From the NCBI RefSeq assembly GCF_000787575.1, contig NW_012236520.1:434001-498000 (forward strand): a stretch of 64,000 nucleotides of DNA. Direction: 5' to 3'. The position numbers were made by a program, and so were the translations under genes. The notes under the pieces were generated by a model, which did not search any database, was not told the DNA's origin, and saw only the letters and a program-made list of their open reading frames with translations. This DNA is from Acytostelium subglobosum LB1. Lineage: Eukaryota > Evosea > Eumycetozoa > Acytosteliales > Acytosteliaceae. Below, piece after piece: positions 10,009-19,471 of this stretch. The first letter of the stretch is position 1. Every line of letters starts with the position of its first letter.

Positions 10009-11318
10009 TTCATTTAGTTGTTATATATTATTGATTGATAAGTTGTAGAGTATATGTTGGTTGTAGTAGTATTAGTTGTTGTTACAAAGGAGATGATACA
10101 ATGAATGAGAGTGAATGAGTGAATGAGTGAATGGTTGAAGGTTCGGAGAGTAGTTAGTAGTACATCGGGGGATGGTTGATTGGTGCTCAACAACACAACC
10201 AATGCTCTCTGAGAGGTGTGAAGGATGAAGTAACTCTGTGTGTTGAGCACCAATCAACCAGTTAGTTCCTTGATTGACTGACTGATTGATCGATTCAGAA
10301 CGCTGTGTGTGTATATGAAGGAAGGGCCACCAACAACATTGATGGAGCTTCAACTTGGCTTAGTGTGGAGGGTTCGTGGGTGATCAGATTGAGATCAACA
10401 CATTGAGTGATCAGGGGGGAGACCAATCATTCACTCACCGTCTCTATTTTTATCACTTCTGTTGCTTGGTTTTGGGAAGATGGTCTAAGTCCTGGACGAC
10501 CCCTAGTCAATCAATCCGTACTGAAGCCAGAGTTCATTCAATCATTCATTCATACATAGTTGGAATGTTATAACGACAACCTAACAAATAATAAACAAAT
10601 GTAGATCATATACATTTGTTACTTGACTAAACATATTTACTTGCTTACTTGTAAGGATACACAAAGTCTGTACACAATGATGAATGTGAGGACTTGGTCA
10701 GAGCAACCGCGGATATCGTTACGCAACAAACAGTGTCCAACTTGACTATAATTCTTATTTGTGTTTGAACAACAGATAGGTTGTATATCTAAGTGAACAG
10801 ATACACACAAACAAACACATAAAAGGCAATGTTTTTGATCAGTTGAACAACGTTTGAAACACCTCACACTTAGTGTTTGATCAAACACACACACACACAC
10901 ACAGTTTAAACAAACACATAAAAGTCGTTTGTTCATAAACCAATGGTCAATCATTCATTCATTCAATCAATCTGTTAGTTGGATTGGAAAAGGCACTTCC
11001 ACTGCCACTGCCACTGACTCTGCCTGCCAGCTGCTGCCAATCCTCTGTCACATGTGATTGTCCACCACCACCTTAAACACATGTAAACACACGACCTCAA
11101 TCATGTGCTAAGTATGAGGGAGGAGGGTGGGTCCTGACTTAACTTGATCGATCAATCAATCAACATCATCAATCAATCAATCAACCAAACAACATCAACA
11201 TCAACCTATTCTATCCACCTCATATTTCATTCATATTCAATCAACCATCCATCTCTCTACATCTTTTATCTCTAATATCTCTTATTAGAACAACATCCTC
11301 ATCTCGATCATTTCCAAG
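10009..11318. other. Intergenic with hairpin, CA repeats and palindromes
   Basis: The 1.3 kb has no supported gene. It contains the hairpin at 10173-10260, a perfect 16-bp palindrome GTGTTTGATCAAACAC near 10872-10887, a CA microsatellite near 10884-10902, a repeated ACAAACACATAAAAG-like segment near 10810 and 10910, and TCAA runs before the IPT/TIG gene. Confidence 0.45.
10173..10260. repeat. Perfect 19-bp inverted repeat / long hairpin
   Basis: TGGTTGATTGGTGCTCAAC (10173-10191) is exactly complementary to GTTGAGCACCAATCAACCA (10242-10260). Pairing extends a further five bases (ACACA with TGTGT) after a one-base bulge, giving about 24 bp. The roughly 40-nt loop carries a small CTCT/AGAG palindrome. 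It sits about 165 bp upstream of the start of the gene at 9598-10008. It could be a miRNA-type precursor, a MITE or a regulatory structure. Confidence 0.6.
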
Positions 11319-12675
11319 ATGTTGCCAACGAACAAACTCACAATTATCATAGTCCTCTTGGCAGCACTATTCTACACATCACATGCACGTAAGTTTGTTT
11401 GATTGATTGAATCGAGGACCAGGTCCAAGGTACTCACACACACAACCATGGCCACAGAAAACAATGCCAAGATCAATCAAGTAATATATTATGATGGATA
11501 TGTGGATATATTGGGAGCCAACTTTGTCAATATTACAAATGTATCAACATTCCCTAATAGTCTTGGACCTCCAGGAGCGTCCCAGCTCAAGTTTAACGTA
11601 TTGGATGCGACAAAGATCCGAGCAAACTTCACCGAGGACCAAGCCTACGAAGGCATGATCAATGTGACCCAAAAGGGCTTCCTGGCACTATCCGGCTGGA
11701 ACCCAATATTGGTGCGAAACGTCACATCGACACCCACCTACGGAGGCATCATCACGGTCAATGGCAACTACTTTGGCACGTCCACCAAGAACACACTGAC
11801 CTTCTCCGAGTTTGGCGTTTCGCTCGATCAGACCGGCACCAACAATGGCACACAGTGCTACTTCAAGTTTGATGCAGCCTTGGCCGAGTCATTCTACGCG
11901 CCCAACACCACGGTCAACATCCTGATTCGATCATCGGGCTTCACCACCTTCTTCATGTTCCAGGCGCCACATCTGCTCACCATCAATGTCACCGAGACTG
12001 GCGCATTGGCCATCAGCGGTACTAACTTTGGTGCCAACTCATCCAAGTTGACCCTTGGCTTTGGCGGTCCGACCGTCCACTCCGACACTATCACATCATT
12101 CTCCAATCACACCAGCGCCGTCTTCAACAACGACTATCCCACCAAAGTTGGCAGATACAAGGTGCACGTCGAAGTTGATGGCAACCCATCCAATGAGCTT
12201 GGATTGACCCTTTGTAAGTATCACTCGATCACTTGATCACTCAATCACTAAATCAATCAACACTTACTAACCTCATCAACATCCATCCATCAATCAATCA
12301 GACCCTGTACTCACATCAGTATCTAACTTGACAATAAGGGGTGGCGATATAACGATCAGTGGAAGATACTTGGAGATTGCAGGTACATTCTCCACGGTGG
12401 CCGTTGGCAATAAGATATGCGCCAATCCTCATAATGAGTATTTGAACACTACATTGTTGGTGTGTACCATGCCACCCGGCGCAGAAGACTCCACTCCAAT
12501 GTCTATAATCGTTAGCATCAATGGCCTTTCCAATGTCAACTCTGGTCAGCCACAGACAGTGACCGTCACCTACCAAAACCCGCCTCCCAACAGCTCACCA
12601 ACACTAACAGCGCCATCGACCAACATTCTTGTATTACTTGTATTGTTCATGTTGAGCATACTATTCCATGTATAA
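11319..12675 (+). CDS. IPT/TIG-domain cell-surface protein with GPI-type C-terminus
   Basis: Three exons (11319-11388, 11458-12213, 12302-12675) give 399 aa. Residues 1-23 are a signal peptide (KLTIIIVLLAALFYTSHA). The mature part shows several immunoglobulin-like IPT/TIG repeats, recognised by GGxIxVxGxxFG signatures: YGGIITVNGNYFGTS, GALAISGTNFGANS and GGDITISGRYLEIAG. Many NxS/T sites suggest glycosylation. The end is a Pro/Ser/Thr linker plus a hydrophobic tail (LVLLVLFMLSILFHV) with nothing after it, as in GPI-anchored proteins. Dictyostelid IPT/TIG proteins include the Tgr adhesion and allorecognition family. The next gene downstream has a related ectodomain and shares the phase of the intron before the last TIG repeat, so the two are paralogous neighbours. 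Confidence 0.85.
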
Positions 12676-13567
12676 TAAATCACTCATTCATTCAATCAAT
12701 CAATCCCATAATAATATTATTTGTTTGGTGTTTGATCACATGATCGGGGTACACTCATGAGCGTCACATTCATTTGATCGATACTCATACCTTCAGATGT
12801 CGCGAACAACCATAAGAGAGAGAGAGAGATGGATATGATTTGTAACCTATTACACTGACTTCCACAACCAACGTGTGAGTGAGTACGATACCAACGACAT
12901 CAACATCATTCATACACCTCAATCACTCAATCATCGACACTCAATCATACACAGTCGTCAGTGCAATCAATCACATGTTCTCACTTACTGTGTGTGTGTG
13001 TGTGTGTGTGTTGTGGTGATGGTAGTGATCTGATTGATCAATCACCTGACCATGTCTCTGTCCTTCACACACCTCCACTCACTCTTACTCACACTAGACA
13101 TTCGATCGGAGATACACACTACTATACCACATCCACTCAATCACTGATTCACATGACATTGGATCATCACCAATCTTCAACAACAACAACAACAGCAATC
13201 ATCTGTCGCCACTGACTGGCTACTGCTGGCTCCAGCTTCATCCCCTTAAATAGAGGTACGGTCTACTTATTCCTATTTAGGTGATTGAGGAATGTGAGTG
13301 AGTGAGAAAGAGTTGGTTGGGACATCATGATGAAGATGGGGATTATGCTTGAATCTTGGACAACGCGCGCGATCCATCCATCCAAGCATGCAAAGGATAC
13401 AATCAATCAAACAAACAAACAAACTCATCAAGTCCAACAACAAATCATATGACATTACACACACAACATCCAGTCCAGTCCAGTCCAGTCCAGTATCATC
13501 ATCTCGGTCTTTGTCATTACATTTACAATTGATTCAATCAATCTCCAACTTACATCTTTAGATACCT
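12676..13567. other. Intergenic between the IPT/TIG pair
   Basis: Contains a TG microsatellite near 12990-13010, TCAA and TCCAG (GTCCAGTCCAGTCCAG, near 13472-13490) tandem repeats, and AT-rich promoter-like DNA. No gene is supported. Confidence 0.45.
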
Positions 13568-16526
13568 ATGACAAACCTAACATTGATCCTCATACTCCTG
13601 GCATCACTTGCCAGTGTTTGTTGTCATGCTCGTATGCCTCTTCAGTCCATCCTCAATCACTCAATCAATCAATCAATCAATCATTTTTACTAACAAACCA
13701 TCAATCATTCAATCAAATATATATAGAGTATATTAGTGATGTTACATATGAGTATGGAGTTGCTATTTGCGATGGAGAGGGATTGGAGGCATTCACAGTG
13801 GCAAGAGTTAAACAGTTTATAGCGAATGGACAGGCAAAGATTACAGACCTACCGATACTTTTCCAGAATGATACATTGATGCGACTATCATTCAACACTA
13901 GTGTTGGTGGCAGTGGATTGTTGGAAGCATGTCAAGACAACATCACAGAATCATCATGTGCTCAAACCCAATGGAATCCATTAATAATCGATACAGTGAT
14001 TGGTACGCCAACCGAAGGTGGTACAATCACAATCAAAGTATGTTGATGTTGACTGTTCTAATCATTATTTATTGATTGATTGATTGAACTAACATGATTT
14101 ATGGATAATAGGGACATTATTTGGAACAGGAATCACAATCACCAACAACGATTCAGATACAGGGTCAGGCAACTTTGGTCCAGAACTCATCGAATGCAGC
14201 TGGAACATTAATTTATTTTAATTATCCAATGGATATTGCACAGACTATGGCTGGAAAGGATCTAGACATGGTGTTATCAATCAGATCAAATAGTATCAAT
14301 CTAAAATATTCATATCAACCTCCAATAATCAACTCAATAACTAATAATAATAATAATACAGTGATGATCAAAGGTGATAGTTTTGGATCGAATCCATCAT
14401 GGTTGAAAGTATATATCAACAATAATATTATACAACAAAAGGTTATCAAGTTGGATAATCATCGTGGAATATTAATAGATTATACCAACAACACACAACT
14501 TCAATCACTATTCAATCGAGCTGGAATCATTCAATTCAAAGTTGAAGTCAACAACAATACAGGCAATTTTAATTATACAATATGTATGTATCATCAATCA
14601 CTCAATCATCCACATCACACTCGCCACTGACTCAATCAATCAATCAATCAATTTAGATCCAAGAATTTACTCAATATCACAGTGTAATATCACTGGTGGA
14701 TTGATTACTTTGACAGGAATGTACTTGGATGTTGATAATACATCATCATATTCAATCAAGGTTGGAGAATATACATGTGGCAATGCATCAAATCCATTAC
14801 AAGATGGTACCACTCTCACTTGTAACATGCCACCCGCATCAACACATCGATCAGGACTTCAAGCCTACATTACACTCAATCAAGCCACCTCCCAAGAGAC
14901 CAATATCATGTTCTCATACATTGGTAGTGAAAATGGTATGTCATCCACTCAATAATGGAATCATTCCGATCACTCACTCACTAACTCAATCACTCAATTA
15001 CTCAATCAAAGATACATCATCACCAGATAAGAAGTTATGGATCATTGCACCAATATTGATAGTTACATTGTTGGTGTTTGGTGCCGTGATATTGTTGGTA
15101 TGGTACCGTCATAAGGGTGGCCAGATAAAGAGAGACATTGAAAATGTGATTAAGAGGACAACGGGCATTGGTGCCAAGTCCGTGGTGAAGGAGGAGAGTG
15201 CAGCGGATGGACTGGTCTACATCAATGGCTTTGGAGGCCAGCGCGTCAAGGGAGGCACACTCGAGAGTCTGGTCTGCTACATGTGCTTTACCAAGACCGT
15301 CGATCCCACATTCATCAAGGTGTTCCTGTTGGCCTTCCGATCATTCGCCTCACGTCGCGATATATTGGAACAGTTGATCGCATGCTATAATGTGACCGAG
15401 GAGAAGATGAACCAGTTTCCAAACACATTGGCCTCGACCAAGGAGATGCAGACACGTGTGGCGAGCATTGCCAAGCAGTGGATTGAGGAGCATCGATATG
15501 ACTTCAACGACAACAAGGCGTTCTCAGACATGATGACCAGGTTTGTGCACAGCCAGCTCAAGGAGAACTGTCCAGAGATCTACAACAAGATACTTCGACT
15601 GCTCTCCCCGTCCACATACTCAATGAAGGAGATCACCAAGCAGAAGGAAGATGCGCGCCAGTCATCACTGCCCCCAGCGCCACCCTACATACTGCCCAGC
15701 TTTAAGATTGGCGAGAAGGCCAGTCTGCTGCAGCTCAGCTCACTGGAGGTCGCGCGACAGATGACCATATGGGAGGCGACCAATCATCGTTCGGTGGAGG
15801 AGAGCGAGTTCTTCCAGATGGCCACATCGATCGAGGGCATACTCTATGAGATACCCAACCTGCTGCGACTTACCGGCCACTTTGTGGTCATGTCCAACTG
15901 GGTGACCAGCGAGATACTGACCGAGAAGGACTTGGACAGACGAGTTAGAATCTTGGAGAAGTTGATCGATATTGCCAACGAGTTGAAGACATTGTGTAAC
16001 TTTAATGGATGTTTCGAGATCATGGATGGACTTAGACATCCAATGGTACAATACCTTGTAAAGACATGGGCAATGCTCGATCCCATCAAGATGGAGGAAT
16101 ACCAATCACTCAATCACATATTCTCTGAAGATCGCGAATACTCCCAATATCGATCATTCCTCAGAAAGAGTGGATCAAAGTCACTTCCACTTGGTGTATG
16201 TATCACTCACTCACTCAATCAATCAATCAATCAATCAATAATGGAATCATTCCACTCACTCAATCATTCAAATCTTATAGAAATTGTTTAGGTTGGACAT
16301 TGGAAAGAAGTTATCTATTGAGAATACACAATGGATAAAGGGACAGGATGGAAGGAATAAGTATATCAACTTTGATTTCTTTATGGAGATATGGAAGTTG
16401 GTGGCGGACTTTAAGGGATACCAATGTCTCTACAACTACCAATTGGAGGAGCATACCCTAAACTACATAAAGCAATACAAATGTTTGGATCAATCCGAGT
16501 ACATGGTCGACCTCAACAGCATCTAG
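13568..16526 (+). CDS. Transmembrane IPT/TIG receptor with cytoplasmic RasGEF
   Basis: Six exons (13568-13631, 13727-14037, 14112-14583, 14657-14935, 15012-16195, 16281-16526) give 851 aa. In order: a signal peptide (LTLILILLASLASVCCHA); about four IPT/TIG repeats up to residue 375 (GGTITIKGHYLEQ, NTVMIKGDSFGSN, GGLITLTGMYLDV); a transmembrane helix at about 384-406 (WIIAPILIVTLLVFGAVILL) followed by WYRHKGG as stop-transfer; a RasGEF N-terminal module from about 446 (GGTLESLVCYMCF); and a CDC25 catalytic domain at about 611-845 (LEVARQMTIWEA, VMSNWVTSEIL, RILEKLIDIANELKTLCNFN, INFDFFMEIWKLV). Inside the cell it should load GTP on a Ras or Rap protein. Exon 5 is long and joins TM and GEF in one open frame, so the fusion is not a splicing guess. 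The 5/6 junction was chosen by frame and gives SLPLGKLFRLDIG. Confidence 0.88.
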
Positions 16527-16690
16527 ATATATTGATTCAACTGACTGAATAAACAGTAACTTTATTTGATCAAACAACATAATCATTATTAATATTAATA
16601 TTATTGAATACTTTTCCCTCAAAACAAAGTTGATGGAGTAGACTTCAAACAAAGTCAAAGTTTGTCTTTGTAATCAATCAAACCTTTACA

Positions 16691-16987
16691 ATGAAGACAG
16701 GAATATCTAACTTGGTTAATCTCCTCCTCAAACTTACAACCTTGTTAGTTCTTCTCCAACAAACTTCTTTTAATGGAAGGTTGTCATCAATCATGATGAT
16801 TGATTATATCTCTGGTGCTATTGTACCATTCGTAATTGATCCAATCAGTCAATATCTTGTATTTGTTAATGGACAACATGGTGAGTTCACAACCTTCATG
16901 TTGGATATCAACACTTTACAAGTTACCAACGTCTCGACTACACTCAGAATAAGTGGCGATTTGTGTGCATTATTCATCGCACTATAA
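16691..16987 (+). CDS. Possible small secreted protein or gene fragment, 98 aa
   Basis: The frame opens with MKTGISNLVNLLLKLTTLLV, a plausible signal sequence, and continues with strand-like segments (YISGAIVPFVIDP, YLVFVNGQH, FTTFMLDINTLQVTN) that resemble one or two blades of a repeat protein. It stops early and has no family match I know. It may be a truncated copy of a larger secreted protein, a short real gene, or chance. It lies between the receptor-RasGEF gene and purB. Confidence 0.3.
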   Translation: MKTGISNLVNLLLKLTTLLVLLQQTSFNGRLSSIMMIDYISGAIVPFVIDPISQYLVFVNGQHGEFTTFMLDINTLQVTNVSTTLRISGDLCALFIAL

Positions 16988-17114
16988 TCTTCATTTTCGA
17001 GCGATTCGGGATTCCGACGAATAAATGAATGAATGCACGACTCGTTCGTCGGTTCACTTCACTTTAGCCCATTCACACACACACAACTTATACAAATACA
17101 TAATAGTAATAATA

Positions 17115-18506
17115 ATGTCATCTATTGTAGTCAATCAACTTACAGCAATCTCACCAGTCGATGGTAGATATTGGGACAAGTGCGCACCACTGAGCGATTA
17201 CTTCTCAGAGTACGCTTTGATCAAGTATAGAGTGTTGGTCGAGATCGAGTACTTTATCAGCTTGACAAAGGTGCCAGAGATCACACCATTGGCAGCACTC
17301 AACAACGAGCGGATGCATCAACAGCTGCGCACTATTTACACCAACTTCACGCAAGACAATGCGTTGGCCATCAAGCAGATCGAGAAGACCACCAACCACG
17401 ACATAAAGGCCGTCGAGTACTTTATCAAGTCGATCCTGACTGCCGCCCCCTACAGCTTCAGCGAGGCCATCACCGAGTTTATCCACTTTGGTCTCACCTC
17501 GCAGGACGTCAACAACACTGCCATCCCTCTGTCGATCGTCAAGGCCGTCGACGAGGTGATTGTGCCCGCACTCGACACTGCCATCATGCAGCCACTGCAG
17601 CAGCTTGCCACCTCAACAAGGATGGTGCCAATGCTGGCGCACACTCACGGCCAGCCCGCCACGCCCACCACCGTCGGCAAGGAGTTCATGGTGTTTGTCG
17701 AGCGTCTGCAGGGCCAGATCGCCCAGCTGCAGGCATGCCCACACACCACCAAGTTTGGAGGCGCCACCGGCAACATGAACGCCCACTTTGTCGCCTATCC
17801 CACCGTCGACTGGATCCAGTTTGGCCAGCAGTTTGTCACATCACTGCACCCACGTCTGAAGCGCTCGCGCTTCACCACTCAAATCGAGCACTACGACAAT
17901 CTGGCCGCCCTGTTCGACTCACTCAAGCGCATTAACACCATCCTGATCGACCTGTGCCGCGACGTCTGGACCTACATCTCCATGGAGTACTTTGGCCAGC
18001 GCGTCATCAAGGGTGAGGTTGGAAGCTCAGCCATGCCACACAAGGTCAACCCAATCGACTTTGAGAACGCCGAGGGCAACATGGGTGTCGCCAACGCACT
18101 CTACGAGCATCTCGCCGCCAAGTTGCCAATCTCTCGTCTGCAGCGCGATCTCACCGACTCGACTGTGCTCCGCACCGTCGGTGTCCCATTGGCTCACTCA
18201 CTGCTCGCCTTCAAGTCCGTGCAGCGTGGAATGAGCAAGCTGGTGCTCAACGAGGCATCATTGCAACACGACCTCGATCAGAACTGGGCCGTCATCTCAG
18301 AGGCCATCCAGACCATCCTTCGTCGTGAGGGATATCCCAAGCCATACGAGGCACTCAAGGAGCTGACGCGTGTGTCTGGTGCCAAGAAGGTCACCGCCGC
18401 CGACCTGCACGTCTTTATCGACACCCTTGCCGTCACTGACAGTGTCAAGCAGGAGCTCAAGGCAATCACTCCCTTCAACTACCTTGGAATCATTCCAGAG
18501 TTCTAG
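17115..18506 (+). CDS. purB: Adenylosuccinate lyase (PurB), bacterial-type
   Basis: This is an intronless frame of 463 aa, taking ATG at 17115; the in-frame upstream extension to 17025 is leader-like and ignored. The enzyme splits SAICAR to AICAR plus fumarate and adenylosuccinate to AMP plus fumarate in purine synthesis. The opening LTAISPVDGRYWDKC and the family signature SSAMPHKVNPIDFENAEGN are those of the E. coli-length PurB group (about 456 aa) rather than the animal type. Other marks are HTHGQPATPTTVGKE with a catalytic His, and the active-site loop Ser in the signature. The strongly GC-rich third positions suggest high expression. It is presumably cytosolic. Confidence 0.96.
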   Translation: MSSIVVNQLTAISPVDGRYWDKCAPLSDYFSEYALIKYRVLVEIEYFISLTKVPEITPLAALNNERMHQQLRTIYTNFTQDNALAIKQIEKTTNHDIKAVEYFIKSILTAAPYSFSEAITEFIHFGLTSQDVNNTAIPLSIVKAVDEVIVPALDTAIMQPLQQLATSTRMVPMLAHTHGQPATPTTVGKEFMVFVERLQGQIAQLQACPHTTKFGGATGNMNAHFVAYPTVDWIQFGQQFVTSLHPRLKRSRFTTQIEHYDNLAALFDSLKRINTILIDLCRDVWTYISMEYFGQRVIKGEVGSSAMPHKVNPIDFENAEGNMGVANALYEHLAAKLPISRLQRDLTDSTVLRTVGVPLAHSLLAFKSVQRGMSKLVLNEASLQHDLDQNWAVISEAIQTILRREGYPKPYEALKELTRVSGAKKVTAADLHVFIDTLAVTDSVKQELKAITPFNYLGIIPEF

Positions 18507-19471
18507 ATCGGTATATTATTAAATTACATTTTATTTACAACATCAAAAAATGATCATCCAGTTGTTGGATCGATCAATCATCATATTTGGCGACATCCTA
18601 CTCACTTGGTTCTGAGTGGAAAATATCGATGGACAAGACTCATCAGTTGTGGATATGATGAATACGGTGGCCCCCCCTGGTATGTATACCTCTTCCAATG
18701 GATCCCAACAATGATGAGTTTCCAGTTATGTAGACAGGAATACCACTGGAAATCAAAGGATGAAAGACGTCCTCCCAAAGAATGTTAAGGATTTGAATAG
18801 TGTCAATGGGATCATTCAGATAATTCTGTCTAAAGATATACTCCAACTCATCGATATGTATAAAGAAATTCGAGAACAAATCAATTGAATCACTGAATGA
18901 TCTGTTTGTATCAAAGTATCTATCACTTCACTTTTCTCAAAGTTATGTCAAAGATGTAATAGATAAGAAAGAGATAAATATGATCATTCCATTCCGATGG
19001 ATCAATCAATGTCATTTCACTAAAACACTTGAAGTGATGGGTCAAACAACCCCGATTTGTTGGCCTTTTTGGGGCTTTGCCCTGTTTTTTGTGGGTTAGG
19101 GGGTGGGTTGTGATGGTGGGCCACGACTCAAAACACCCCCCACCATTCAATCACCGATCAGGTTCATTCTGGATGACATTGGGAAGGGATGGAGTGACGT
19201 GAGTGATTTGAGGGTAGACCTTATACAACCCCCCAAACTAACTATCTACTCTGTTCTGTCAATTCATTCATACTTCTCATTCCTTAGACGGTGTTGTTGA
19301 CCTTGCCCAATCATCAGTTGGCTTCAGGATGTACATCCATCAATCCAATCACACTCACTGTTGGTTGATGTCATAATGATCAAACATCCTATGATTCACT
19401 CATTCATTCATATATATTTATAAATACACATACATTCTTAGATAGATATATACATATATATATAGATAGGG
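18507..19471. other. Gene-free stretch with a possible relic
   Basis: Apart from the minus-strand fragment at 18638-18879, the stretch holds G/C-homopolymer-rich patches (near 19085-19160) and the AT-rich promoter of the following gene. No complete gene is visible. Confidence 0.4.
18638..18930 (-). pseudogene. Fragment of an unknown protein with an IHIDE-type (Walker B-like) motif
   Basis: A minus-strand open frame includes the protein-like pieces FSNFFIHIDELEYIF, then TIQILNILWEDVFHPLI and SSGIPVYITGNSSLLGS. Hydrophobic residues before HIDE and the later YITGNSS recall the Walker B and sensor regions of P-loop NTPases. It has no clear start, no Walker A and ends in low-complexity sequence, so it looks like a remnant. 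The family is not identified. Confidence 0.3.

Noticed and set aside
10637-10954. 105-aa minus-strand frame rich in Cys/Val
   Set aside because: Produced by a CA microsatellite and TTTGT-type repeats; no start context or motif.
17025-17114. N-terminal extension of adenylosuccinate lyase
   Set aside because: The 30 extra residues look like leader DNA (His/Thr/Ser runs), and the family's normal start lies at 17115.
17140-17155. CTTACAGCAA resembling the dictyostelid class I RNA motif
   Set aside because: It lies inside the coding sequence of purB without the terminal stem of class I RNAs.
18486-18496. GGAATCATTCC in purB
   Set aside because: Coding sequence (GII-P), so not counted with the intronic palindrome set.
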